DNA of 64,000 nucleotides. Source: JAJVID01 sp035714085. GTDB lineage: Bacteria > Acidobacteriota > Blastocatellia > RBC074. A program made the position numbers and the translations under genes. Shown piece after piece: positions 56,748-64,000 of the stretch. The DNA is taken from assembly GCA_035714085.1 (NCBI GenBank), contig DASTMP010000389.1, positions 1 to 64,000 on the forward strand, written 5' to 3'. Below the pieces are notes generated by a model. That model was not told the DNA's origin. It did not search any database and saw only the letters and a list, made by a program, of their open reading frames with translations. Every line of letters begins with the position of its first letter. Within the stretch, counting starts at the first letter, position 1.

Positions 56748-57896
56748 ATGAAACGTAGAACCTTTGTCCAATTGCTCGCCGCGACGCCGCTGGCTTCGAA
56801 GACGGCCGCGGAAGAATTCGAGGGCATTCCGAAGTACAAGGTTGTCACGCCCTACAAGCGCGCGGCCCTGCCCGGAATGCCCGGACCTTATCCCGGCAAG
56901 GTCGTCTCGGTCAAATCGGCGAAGTGTCTGAGCGAAGACGGACTGAAGATCGCTGGCGAGGTCGTTCGCGAGATGATGGAGCGCGGGATGCGGGCGCTGA
57001 CCGGAGACGCGAAGACGGTCGATTCGTGGCGACGCTTTTTCACTCCCGAAGACGTGGTCGGCATTAAGGTCAACGCCGGCGGGCGCCCGTGGGTAGTCTC
57101 GTCACACGAGGTCGTGGCCGAAACCATCCGCAACCTGATGGCGGTCGGCGTCAAGCCCCAGCAGATTTACATTTACGAGCGGTTCCAGGGCCAGCTCGAT
57201 CAGGTCAATTACGCGCCGAGGATGCCCGAGGGCGTCAACATCTTCGCCGCCGAGCGCGCGAACGCGCGGAACGACAATCAGAACTACGACCCGCGCGTCT
57301 ACGTCGAGGCAGACTTTTTCGGCGAGGACGACACGCGCTCGAACATGATCCATCTGGTCTCGCAGAAGCTGACCAAGATCATCAACATTCCGAACATGAA
57401 AGACCACGGCGCAACAGGGGCCACGGGCTGTTTGAAGAACATCGCCTACGGCAGTTTCTCGAACGTGGCGCGCACGCATTACAAAGGCGTCTCGCACACG
57501 CTCTCGTTCGTCGGCACACTGGCCGCCGTCGAACCGCTGCGCTCGAAGACCGTTTTGCAAATCATGGACGGATTGCGCGGCGTATGGCATGGCGGCCCGT
57601 TCGCGCCGACATTGAAATACGTCTTCTTCCCGCGAACGATCATGTTGGGAACCGATCCCGTGGCGATTGACCGTCTGCTTTTGGACATCATCGACGACGA
57701 GCGAAAGCGCCGCGGGGCGATCTCGATCTGGAATCGCGACGAGAAGACTCTCGATTTCAATAACGGCGGCGACCGCGACAAAGACCCTAACGTAAACATC
57801 ATCATCCGCGAGCCGGGACATGTCGAATACGCGGGGAATTTGGGGTTGGGCGTTCATGACAAGAGGGAGATCGAAGTTAAGGAGATCGAAGTATGA
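56748..57896 (+). CDS. DUF362 domain protein with Tat-type signal
   Basis: The 382-residue protein begins MKRRTFVQLLAATPLASKTA, a twin-arginine-like signal. The DUF362 domain shows VVGIKVNAGGRPWVVSSHEV, IINIPNMKDHGATGATGCLKN and LGTDPVAIDRLLLDII. Function of DUF362 is not known; no ferredoxin cysteines are attached here. Its stop overlaps the next start (ATGA). Confidence 0.82.
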   Translation: MKRRTFVQLLAATPLASKTAAEEFEGIPKYKVVTPYKRAALPGMPGPYPGKVVSVKSAKCLSEDGLKIAGEVVREMMERGMRALTGDAKTVDSWRRFFTPEDVVGIKVNAGGRPWVVSSHEVVAETIRNLMAVGVKPQQIYIYERFQGQLDQVNYAPRMPEGVNIFAAERANARNDNQNYDPRVYVEADFFGEDDTRSNMIHLVSQKLTKIINIPNMKDHGATGATGCLKNIAYGSFSNVARTHYKGVSHTLSFVGTLAAVEPLRSKTVLQIMDGLRGVWHGGPFAPTLKYVFFPRTIMLGTDPVAIDRLLLDIIDDERKRRGAISIWNRDEKTLDFNNGGDRDKDPNVNIIIREPGHVEYAGNLGLGVHDKREIEVKEIEV

Positions 57897-58966
57897 GGCC
57901 CGGCGTCGTGGCTTGCGTGTTCGCTTTGATGGCTCTCTTCACGGGCTTTTCAGCGCACCGCGCCAGAAAGCAGGCGGTACAGTACGGGGAGCGTCAGCGA
58001 CCTGAGCATTGGCCAAGAGGTCTCTGGACCAATGCTCAGGTCGCTGACGCTCCCCGTACTGTACCGCTGATCTACTGGACGGAAGGAATTGAGACCGCCG
58101 AGTCGTTGAAGCGGGCGGGCATTGAACAGATCGCCGCGCCTGCGGACAAGGCCGAGACATGGCGGAGGGCCGGATTCAAAGTCGTCGCGGTAGGCCGGAC
58201 CGAGTTTGAACGACGCGAGAAACTGCTCACGCCGCGCATCACCGGACGGGCCGACGTGGCTTCGGCGACGCGTCGCCCCTGGGTCGACGCGAACGGCTGG
58301 CGATTCGTCCGCAATCCGGCCGGCAAGTTCTACTACGAGCTGCCGCAAGGCAAGGCGGCGATGGCGATTGCCGAGGCCTTCACATATAAGGCCGATGCGA
58401 TATTGAAGATCGATCAGGCCGACTTGACGGATGCGGGCGCGATGTTCGCTTTCATCAAAAACCTGAGCGGCGAAAATTACCCGCCGATCGCCGACCTCGG
58501 CGTCATGGACGACAAATCGCCTGAGACGGGCGAGGTCATGAACCTGCTCACGCGCCGCAACCTGCTCTTCAAAATCGTCGAGACTCCCGAGCCTCAATTC
58601 CGCGTCAACATCAAACTCGGCTCAAAAGAGTATCCGAAGGCGGAGGCGGCTAATCCGAGCGAGTTCGCGCAAAAGATTCGCCAGCGGCTCGGCGACGATA
58701 ACCGCAGCCTGCGCGTTTACGGGACCGAGACCGTGATCTGCCGCCTTACCGGAGAGGGCGCGCGCGCGCGGTTGCATCTGCTGAATTACAGCGGGCGCGA
58801 TGTCGACGGATTGCGTCTGCGATTGCGCGGCAATTACGGCCGCGTCGATGCGCGCGCTTTCGGACTTGGCCGCATCGAGCCGGAGGATCTTGTCAATGAC
58901 GAAACCGCGACTGAATTCTCCGTCTCCGGAGTGGGAATTTACACGGTGATAGATCTGAGCCGATAA
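57893..58966 (+). CDS. Exported protein of unknown function with an in-frame palindrome
   Basis: The 357-residue protein has an N-terminal signal (VVACVFALMALFTGFSA). Residues about 28-58 are encoded by a perfect 39-bp palindrome. The mature part begins near PLIYWTEGIETAESLKRAG and contains FKVVAVGRTEFERR, FTYKADAILKIDQADLTDAG and a C-terminal beta region (LHLLNYSGRDVDGLRLRLRGNY) resembling glycosidase-associated beta domains. No family recognised. It overlaps the DUF362 gene by four bases, so the two are co-translated and probably act together. Confidence 0.7.
   Translation: MRPGVVACVFALMALFTGFSAHRARKQAVQYGERQRPEHWPRGLWTNAQVADAPRTVPLIYWTEGIETAESLKRAGIEQIAAPADKAETWRRAGFKVVAVGRTEFERREKLLTPRITGRADVASATRRPWVDANGWRFVRNPAGKFYYELPQGKAAMAIAEAFTYKADAILKIDQADLTDAGAMFAFIKNLSGENYPPIADLGVMDDKSPETGEVMNLLTRRNLLFKIVETPEPQFRVNIKLGSKEYPKAEAANPSEFAQKIRQRLGDDNRSLRVYGTETVICRLTGEGARARLHLLNYSGRDVDGLRLRLRGNYGRVDARAFGLGRIEPEDLVNDETATEFSVSGVGIYTVIDLSR
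57974..58067. repeat. Perfect 39-bp inverted repeat inside a coding region
   Basis: Bases 57974-58012 and 58029-58067 are exact reverse complements around a 16-base loop. The words (GGTACAGTACGGGGAGCG) match the intergenic element at 26008-26102. It lies between the signal peptide and the mature domain of the host protein and keeps the frame open, reading QAVQYGERQRPEHWPRGLWT and on. This looks like an insertion tolerated as a peptide linker, comparable in kind to palindromic elements known from Rickettsia genes. Confidence 0.92.
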
Positions 58967-58987
58967 TATTCCCACGCCCCTTGAATT

Positions 58988-59866
58988 ATGAAAAAAGTCC
59001 CCCCCGAACCACGAAAATCCCCTCGGCTCCCCAGATGGGTACGCATGCTGATCTATCTGCCAGTTGTAGTCGTGATCCTTTTCTTAGTTCTGCGGCGTCT
59101 CGAATTCATGGCGACCTACCATCCGGAGCCTTACGTTCCGGGGCCTGGTTGGACGCTGCCCGCGAACGGCGAAGAGGTTTGGATAAAGGTTGCGGACGGC
59201 GAGCGTCTCCACGGATGGTTTCTTCGCTCAATGAACCAGCCCGCGATTGCGACCGTGCTCCATTGCCACGGCAACGGAGGCAATTTGTCCAATGTCGTCT
59301 GGGTCGCGCAGGAACTGACGAAACGTGGCTTAGACACGATGATCTTCGATTACCGCGGTTACGGGCGCAGCGAGGGCCGCCTCACGGACGAATGGGGGCT
59401 TTATGCCGACGCCGAGGCCGTCTACGATCACCTCGTGCGCGTGCGCGGCGTCAAGGCCGATAAGCTCGCGCTATACGGCCAATCGCTCGGAACGACGGCG
59501 GCGATCGATCTCGCGTCGCGCTTACCCTGCGGGGCGCTGATCGTCGAATCGGGTTTGAGTTCGGCGAGCGATATGGGCATGGTCTCGTTCCCATGGCTGC
59601 CGCGACAATTTCACTTCATGGCGAAGAACCGCTTCGAATCGGCGCGAAAAATGGCTAATGTGAAATGCCCGGCGCTGATCACTCACGGGACAAAAGACGC
59701 GGTCATCCCGGTAGACCAGGGGCGCAAACTTTACGCGTCGGCCCGCGATCCGAAGCGGCTGATCATAGTCGAAGGCGGAGATCATTTCCTGTTCGGAAGC
59801 GCCGGCGAGAAGTTTGTGAATGGCATGGTCGACTTTATCCGGGTGTCGGTGGTCAGAGGCAAGTAG
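58988..59866 (+). CDS. Membrane-anchored alpha/beta hydrolase
   Basis: The 292-residue protein has one N-terminal transmembrane helix (MLIYLPVVVVILFLVLRRL) and an alpha/beta-hydrolase domain: VLHCHGNGGNLSNVVW, FDYRGYGRSEGRLT, nucleophile elbow YGQSLGTTAAIDLA, HGTKDAVIPVDQGRKL (Asp) and EGGDHFLFG (His). It resembles the ABHD13/BEM46-like group. Substrate unknown. It starts 21 bases after the previous gene. Confidence 0.87.
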   Translation: MKKVPPEPRKSPRLPRWVRMLIYLPVVVVILFLVLRRLEFMATYHPEPYVPGPGWTLPANGEEVWIKVADGERLHGWFLRSMNQPAIATVLHCHGNGGNLSNVVWVAQELTKRGLDTMIFDYRGYGRSEGRLTDEWGLYADAEAVYDHLVRVRGVKADKLALYGQSLGTTAAIDLASRLPCGALIVESGLSSASDMGMVSFPWLPRQFHFMAKNRFESARKMANVKCPALITHGTKDAVIPVDQGRKLYASARDPKRLIIVEGGDHFLFGSAGEKFVNGMVDFIRVSVVRGK

Positions 59867-59872
59867 CTTATT

Positions 59873-59987
59873 GCCACAGAGATTGCTGAGACGGGGCGAC
59901 GGGGCGACAAGGCGACTTGGACGCCGCTTTCCGTCGCATTCGCCTTGTCGCCCCGTCGCCCCGTCATCCCGTCTTTCTACTTGTGGC
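59873..59987. repeat. Stem-loop of CGGGGCGA octamers between convergent genes
   Basis: A perfect 25-bp inverted repeat (59891-59915 with 59940-59964) is built of ACGGGGCG octamers. An outer GCCACA/TGTGGC match sits at the ends (59873, 59987). It begins seven bases after the hydrolase stop and ends six bases before the carA stop. Confidence 0.88.
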
Positions 59988-59993
59988 TAAACC

Positions 59994-61184
59994 TCATACC
60001 AACTGAACGATTCTCTTCAGTTGTTCGCGATGGGCGCGCATCTGCGCCACGAATTCGTGGAAGAGGTAGGCCGCGTCGTGCGGTCCCGGTCCGGCTTCGG
60101 GATGGTACTGGACTGAAAAGACGGGCAGATTTTTGTGGCGCATCCCTTCGAGGCAGCCGTCGTTAAGGTTGAAATGCGTCAACTCGATCTCGTTCTTGTT
60201 CAGGCTGTCCGGATCGACCGCGAAGCCGTGGTTGTGCGAGGTGATCTCGATTCGGCCGCTGCGCATGTTTTTGACGGGCTGATTGCCGCCGCGATGACCG
60301 AATTTGAGTTTGAAGGTGTCGCCGCCGAACGCCCGTCCGAGCAGTTGGTGTCCCAGACAGATGCCGAAGATCGGCGAGGCCCCGAGCAGCCGTCTGATCT
60401 CGGCGACGATCTCCGACAACGCGGCAGGATCGCCGGGACCGTTTGAAAGAAAGACGCCGTCCGGCGCTAATGAAATCACGTCATCAGCCGACGTGCGCGC
60501 AGGCACGACTGTCACTTCGCATCCGACCGCCGCCAGGTAGCGCAGGATGTAATACTTCACGCCGAAATCATAAGCCACCACGCGGAACGGCTCTTCGCCG
60601 GGAAGCAACATGCTTTGCTTTTGGCTGCCGAACTCGCCGACCGGATCGAGCGTATTCCGCTCTTCAACGATCTCCGCCCATTGGTACGGGTCGCCGCACG
60701 TCACTTCATCAACCAGGTTGCGCCCCAACATTTCGGGCGCGTTCCTGGCCTTCTCTATCACACTCAGCTCGTCCGAATCCACAGAGGATACGCATGCGCG
60801 CATCGCGCCTTTCTCGCGTATGTGACGAACCAGGGCTCGCGTGTCGATCTCCGAGATTCCCACTATGCCGTGGTGTTTCAGATATTCATCGAGCGACATC
60901 GAGGCGCGCCAATTGGAGACGACCGGGGACAACTCGCGCACGACGAAACCTTCGACGAACGGGCGGCGCGATTCGACGTCTTCCGCGTTCACGCCGTAAT
61001 TGCCGATCTCGGGGTAAGTCATCGTCACGATCTGACCGGCGTAAGACGGATCAGTCAAAATCTCCTGGTAGCCGGTCATCGCGGTGTTGAATACTATTTC
61101 GCCTGTCCTCTCAGCCAGGGCGCCCCACGCCAGCCCGCGAAAGGTCCGCCCGTCCTCAAGCGCTAAAATCGCATCTTTGGTCAT
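59994..61184 (-). CDS. carA: Carbamoyl-phosphate synthase small subunit
   Basis: The 396-residue protein has the CarA N-terminal domain (AILALEDGRTFRGLAWG, GYQEILTDPSYAGQIVTMTYPEIGNYG) and a class I glutaminase with the nucleophile in FGICLGHQLLGRAFGG and the HPEAGPGPHDA His-Glu pair. It releases ammonia from glutamine for carbamoyl phosphate (arginine and pyrimidine synthesis). ATG 61184 follows AGGAGA. No carB is adjacent. Confidence 0.96.
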   Translation of the reverse strand: MTKDAILALEDGRTFRGLAWGALAERTGEIVFNTAMTGYQEILTDPSYAGQIVTMTYPEIGNYGVNAEDVESRRPFVEGFVVRELSPVVSNWRASMSLDEYLKHHGIVGISEIDTRALVRHIREKGAMRACVSSVDSDELSVIEKARNAPEMLGRNLVDEVTCGDPYQWAEIVEERNTLDPVGEFGSQKQSMLLPGEEPFRVVAYDFGVKYYILRYLAAVGCEVTVVPARTSADDVISLAPDGVFLSNGPGDPAALSEIVAEIRRLLGASPIFGICLGHQLLGRAFGGDTFKLKFGHRGGNQPVKNMRSGRIEITSHNHGFAVDPDSLNKNEIELTHFNLNDGCLEGMRHKNLPVFSVQYHPEAGPGPHDAAYLFHEFVAQMRAHREQLKRIVQLV

Positions 61185-61239
61185 TACATCTCCTGATAGT
61201 TGAGGATCGAGGATCGAAAATATAGTTCTCAAGGTGATG

Positions 61240-61354
61240 TTTTTAGCCACGAATGAACGCGAATGAACACGAATATTCTTTCCGATCTTGTATATTGTTT
61301 GGGCGTGATTTCCTTGCCCCTATTCGTGAAGATTCGTGTCATTCGTGGCTAAAA
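61240..61354. repeat. Stem-loop of GCCACGAATGAACACGAAT words
   Basis: TTTTTAGCCACGAATGAACG...(61240-61275) pairs with TATTCGTG...TCATTCGTGGCTAAAA (61321-61354) through repeated GAATGAACACGAA words. It lies about 70 bases downstream of the TPR gene stop and 55 bases upstream of carA. Confidence 0.8.
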
Positions 61355-61421
61355 TTCTTTTTCTTGAATTCTGAAGAGGGGGCGATGCGATCTTCGGTCT
61401 TCTATCATCTATCCTCGATCT

Positions 61422-62669
61422 TCACCGCCTCTCTCTCAAAAAATTCTCCGCCAAGTTCATCCATCGCCGGTCAAAGCGATATTTGTAAGCGGGGGCGGTT
61501 CGCACCGACTCCACACAGTTTTGCATCTCCTGCGCCGCTTCGCTTTCGCGCCCCAGTTGATAAAGCGTCATGCCGCGCCAGTAACGCGCCTCGGCGTCGG
61601 ACGGGCGTTTGCCCAAAAACTTATCGAACATTTCGATCGCGTCCTGGAACTGCCCGGCGTCGTAATAAACCAGTCCGGTTTCGCGCCAGATTTCATTCTG
61701 ACTGTGCGCCGGGTCAAGTTGCACGACCTGTTCGAAATACCGGATCGCCTCGTTCAGGCGTCCCTGCTGGCGCGCGATGCGTCCGAGTTGATAATGCGCG
61801 TCTACCTCCTGTGGATCAATCTCCACCGCGCGTTGAAAAGACACAGCGGCCTCGTCCTGTTCGCCGCGTTTCTGGTAAATCAATCCCAACTGGTAATGGG
61901 CCGAAGCGTCAGCCGGGTTGAGCGTCGCCGCCTCCAGGTTCTGTTTAAACGCCTGCCGCGAGCGCGTCGCGCCAATGAAATCGTCGATTCTGTCTCGCAA
62001 TAAGAACAGAAGAAGAAGCAGCAGGAACGGCGACGCGCAAACGAACGTCGCCGCCTGAATCAGCAAAGGGACGCCAAGCAGCGAGAGGAACGAAATCAAC
62101 GTCGTCACCGCCGCAGCCGCCCACCCGATTCGAAACGAGGTCCCGACGGTGATGGTCATCAGCGCCGCGAAGATCGGCAGCGGGGCCACTATCAAAAGAA
62201 CTATATAGCTTAGGATTACGTCGGGCCCCAGGCGCGCGCTCTGCCATCCGATCAGAAGCGCCACCGGAAGCGTCACCAGCAGTGAGGCTGCCAGGGAGAG
62301 AAGCGAGCAGGAGACCACTCTCGCATACTCTTCGCGGATCACCAGTATAAAGCCGGCGCGCCGCTCAAAAAGATTGGCGATCAGGATCGCAAAAGGCGTA
62401 TAGACGACCGCGATGAAAAGCACCACCCTCATCGCCAACATTCCCGCGCTTATCAGCATCCCCGAAAGCGTCGGGAACGACGAATCAAAATCGTTCCAAC
62501 GACCTCCCTCCGCATAGCCGCTCAGGTTTACCACGACTACCAGATAAAGAAAGGTCATCAACCACGAGGCGAAGACGGCGAATGCTACCGGCGCGCGATC
62601 ACGCAACTGCTTGGCGGCGGTCATCGGCCTCCACAGCAGCCCGAACAGTAGACGAAGATTGACGAGCAT
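61422..62669 (-). CDS. Membrane protein with C-terminal TPR repeats
   Basis: The 415-residue protein has five or so hydrophobic helices in residues 25-220 arranged like a Yip1-type domain. About four TPR units follow (ASAHYQLGLIYQKRGEQDEA, VDAHYQLGRIARQQGRLNEA, LVYYDAGQFQDAIEMFDKFL, ARYWRGMTLYQLGRESEA). A scaffold role at the membrane is likely. It starts two bases after the lepB stop, so the two are co-transcribed. Confidence 0.78.
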   Translation of the reverse strand: MLVNLRLLFGLLWRPMTAAKQLRDRAPVAFAVFASWLMTFLYLVVVVNLSGYAEGGRWNDFDSSFPTLSGMLISAGMLAMRVVLFIAVVYTPFAILIANLFERRAGFILVIREEYARVVSCSLLSLAASLLVTLPVALLIGWQSARLGPDVILSYIVLLIVAPLPIFAALMTITVGTSFRIGWAAAAVTTLISFLSLLGVPLLIQAATFVCASPFLLLLLLFLLRDRIDDFIGATRSRQAFKQNLEAATLNPADASAHYQLGLIYQKRGEQDEAAVSFQRAVEIDPQEVDAHYQLGRIARQQGRLNEAIRYFEQVVQLDPAHSQNEIWRETGLVYYDAGQFQDAIEMFDKFLGKRPSDAEARYWRGMTLYQLGRESEAAQEMQNCVESVRTAPAYKYRFDRRWMNLAENFLRERR

Positions 62670-62671
62670 AG

Positions 62672-63322
62672 TTAATCGATCGCGCCGACTCGCTCGAACG
62701 GCGTGAACGGGTAATAGCGGAAGATGGCCTTGCCGTAGATGTATTTTTCGGGAACCAGGCCCCAGTAACGGCTGTCGCTGCTGTTGCGCCGGTTGTCTCC
62801 CATCACGAAATAATGATGTTCCTTGACGTGAACCGATCCGGGCATTGAATCCGACGAGAGGTATTCCGCGTCCAGATACGGCTCATCGATCTGCGCGCCG
62901 TTGATATAGAGCTTGCCGTTCTCGACGTTGACCTCTTCGCCGGGCAACCCGACCACGCGCTTGATATAAGATTTCGACGGATCGTCCGGGTAAAGCAGCA
63001 CGACAATATCGCCTCGTTTAATCGGCTCTTTTGCGCCGATCCATTCGCGCAACGGGTAGATAAATTTGTTGACGAAGATGCGATCCTGGTCGTGGAGCTT
63101 GGGCATCATGCTTTGCCCCTCGACTCGCACCGGTTGCACGACGAAACCTACAATCAGGATGGCGATTACGCCGGCGAAGATCACGTCGCGCAGCAGAGAA
63201 CGCAATTCGCTCCACAAATCGCCCGAATCGGCGCCGGCGACACGCGTGGATGAAATGTCCTCGATGATCCTGATGTCGTTGTCGTCATCGGGCGCAATGC
63301 CCACAAACCTGTCTCTTTTCAT
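62672..63322 (-). CDS. lepB: Signal peptidase I
   Basis: The 216-residue protein has one N-terminal membrane helix (DVIFAGVIAILIVGFVVQPV), the catalytic serine in VEGQSMMPKLHDQDRI and the catalytic lysine in SKSYIKRVVGLPGEEV, plus the GDNRRNSSDSRYWG box. It removes signal peptides on the outer face of the inner membrane; the window's many exported proteins would be clients. Confidence 0.95.
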   Translation of the reverse strand: MKRDRFVGIAPDDDNDIRIIEDISSTRVAGADSGDLWSELRSLLRDVIFAGVIAILIVGFVVQPVRVEGQSMMPKLHDQDRIFVNKFIYPLREWIGAKEPIKRGDIVVLLYPDDPSKSYIKRVVGLPGEEVNVENGKLYINGAQIDEPYLDAEYLSSDSMPGSVHVKEHHYFVMGDNRRNSSDSRYWGLVPEKYIYGKAIFRYYPFTPFERVGAID

Positions 63323-63409
63323 AAACCGCTACCTGAAAACACCTTATTCCAAACCGTTTGGAAAGATATTACGGCGCCACAGGCTTGTCAACGAAGCCGT
63401 CGTGCGGCG

Positions 63410-63550
63410 CATTGATTGCGGATTGCGGATTGCGGATTGTGGAGGGCGCCTTCTTTCCTGCTTTTCAATAACCAATTTCCAATAGCCAGCGCCCAGCCGG
63501 AATGAAGTCATCATTCGCCGATTCTCTTCAATCCGCAGTCCTCAATCAAT
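63410..63550. repeat. Loose inverted repeat of GATTGCG words around the yggX 3' end
   Basis: ATTGATTGCGGATTGCGGATTG (starting at 63410) faces CAATCCGCAGTCCTCAATCA...(63529-63550) across a loop of about 95 bases. The right arm overlaps the stop of the yggX-like gene. Pairing is imperfect, so this is a weaker member of the set. Confidence 0.5.
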
Positions 63551-63827
63551 GTGTGATCGTCCCTTCCAGCGAAGTGTCAATCTGGGTTTTCAAACCTTGG
63601 CCGAACAGAAACGACTCCATGTTATCGATCAAAAACTGCTGGTGCTCCGGGTTGATCGTACTCAGGCCGTAATGGTTGATTAGTTGGTTCTGGGTCATCA
63701 ACCAGCCTTTCCAGCAACTCTGACAAATCTGCTCGTGAATCCTCTTGCCGAGCGCGTTGCCGAATGGCGGCTTCTCCAGGCGCGGCAGTTTCTGCCCACA
63801 GTGGGCGCATTTGATGACTTCAGCCAT
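63546..63827 (-). CDS. YggX-like Fe(II)-trafficking protein with zinc-ribbon cysteines
   Basis: The 93-residue protein aligns with the YggX family (LGKRIHEQICQSCWKGWL, LINHYGLSTINPEHQQFL, MESFLFG), linked to protection of iron-sulfur clusters. Unlike enterobacterial YggX it has two CxxC pairs (C7-C10, C35-C38), suggesting a metal-bound ribbon. ATG 63827 is preceded by AGGAGGAAG; longer frames to 63941 run into a repeat. Confidence 0.85.
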   Translation of the reverse strand: MAEVIKCAHCGQKLPRLEKPPFGNALGKRIHEQICQSCWKGWLMTQNQLINHYGLSTINPEHQQFLIDNMESFLFGQGLKTQIDTSLEGTITH

Positions 63828-63877
63828 TTCTTCCTCCTGGGATTCGGATGTGATTGAGACCTCATTATACGGATGCG

Positions 63878-63959
63878 AGTGGGGAGTAGGAAATGGGGAG
63901 TGGGGAATAGGAAGAAGAATGATTTTCTTCCCACTCCCCACTCCCCATTTCCTACTCCC
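63878..63959. repeat. Stem-loop of GGGGAGT/GGGGAAT words
   Basis: A perfect 25-bp inverted repeat (63882-63906 with 63935-63959) with words related to the elements at 36344 and 54539. It lies seven bases behind the stop of the partial gene at the window edge and about 50 bases upstream of the yggX-like gene. Confidence 0.88.
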
Positions 63960-63965
63960 TGCCTC

Positions 63966-64000
63966 TCAAACGTAAGCGGCGTTGAGTTTCTCCAATTCGT
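63966..64000 (-). CDS. C-terminal end of a gene leaving the window
   Basis: On the minus strand the last codons read ELEKLNAAYV followed by TGA. The family cannot be told from ten residues. The presence of a stem-loop directly behind the stop, as for many genes here, supports a real gene end. Confidence 0.4.
   Translation of the reverse strand, partial: ELEKLNAAYV

Overview
The window is a GC-rich bacterial chromosome segment. Its gene content suggests an acidobacterium, most likely of the Blastocatellia type (inference; no rRNA or tRNA gene was seen). Pointers are a carboxypeptidase-regulatory/TonB-type outer-membrane receptor, a Ser/Thr kinase with N-terminal zinc ribbon, proline-rich linker and TPR tail, an lmo0937-type micro-protein, many exported enzymes of unknown substrate, and ordinary housekeeping genes (purQ, purL, carA, lepB, hslO, a yggX-like gene).

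Layout. 0.2-6.8 kb: a stand-alone DNA polymerase X-type HhH protein, an FdhF/YdeP-like molybdopterin oxidoreductase, an aldo/keto reductase, an exported lactonase-like MBL protein, a DUF488 protein and a lysozyme-like protein. 6.9-9.2 kb (minus): endonuclease/phosphatase, cupin and GT2 genes. 9.3-14.3 kb: a lone helicase-PLD fusion of the Mokosh type II (MkoC) kind, followed by 1.3 kb of gene-free DNA holding a strong hairpin and two copies of a 160-bp structured repeat. 14.3-22.7 kb (minus): TonB-type receptor, kinase-TPR protein, and a sodium/solute symporter with its DUF3311 partner. 23-29.6 kb (plus): PaaK-like ligase, membrane protein, HemN-like radical SAM enzyme, halogenase-like flavoprotein, CPA2 antiporter and ureohydrolase. 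29.7-32.9 kb: a stress-type locus in which a single-ring Clp ATPase and a separate Clp N-domain protein flank several micro-proteins, with three sigma-54 type promoter sequences. 33-38.7 kb: GMC oxidoreductase, a tail-anchored repeat protein, purQ and purL. 38.8-47.8 kb (minus): a small exported protein followed by four tandem paralogous secreted matrixin-like metalloproteases. 48-64 kb: hslO, GT39, Gfo/Idh/MocA, SDR, an exported esterase, exported PLP enzyme and RidA, DUF362 plus partner, alpha/beta hydrolase, carA, a TPR membrane protein, lepB and a yggX-like gene.

The most striking unexplained structure is a set of about twenty long stem-loops lying directly behind stop codons. Their arms are built from short repeated words such as TGGGGAA, CGGGGCGA, CACAGAG and GTACGGGGAGCG, usually without a U-tract. 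In convergent pairs they fill the whole gap between the two stops. Two of them run into the end of a coding region, and one perfect 39-bp palindrome sits in frame inside an exported protein gene. Other leads are the sigma-54 promoter trio at the split-Clp locus, the duplicated structured element with one compensatory base-pair change, and the tandem protease array.
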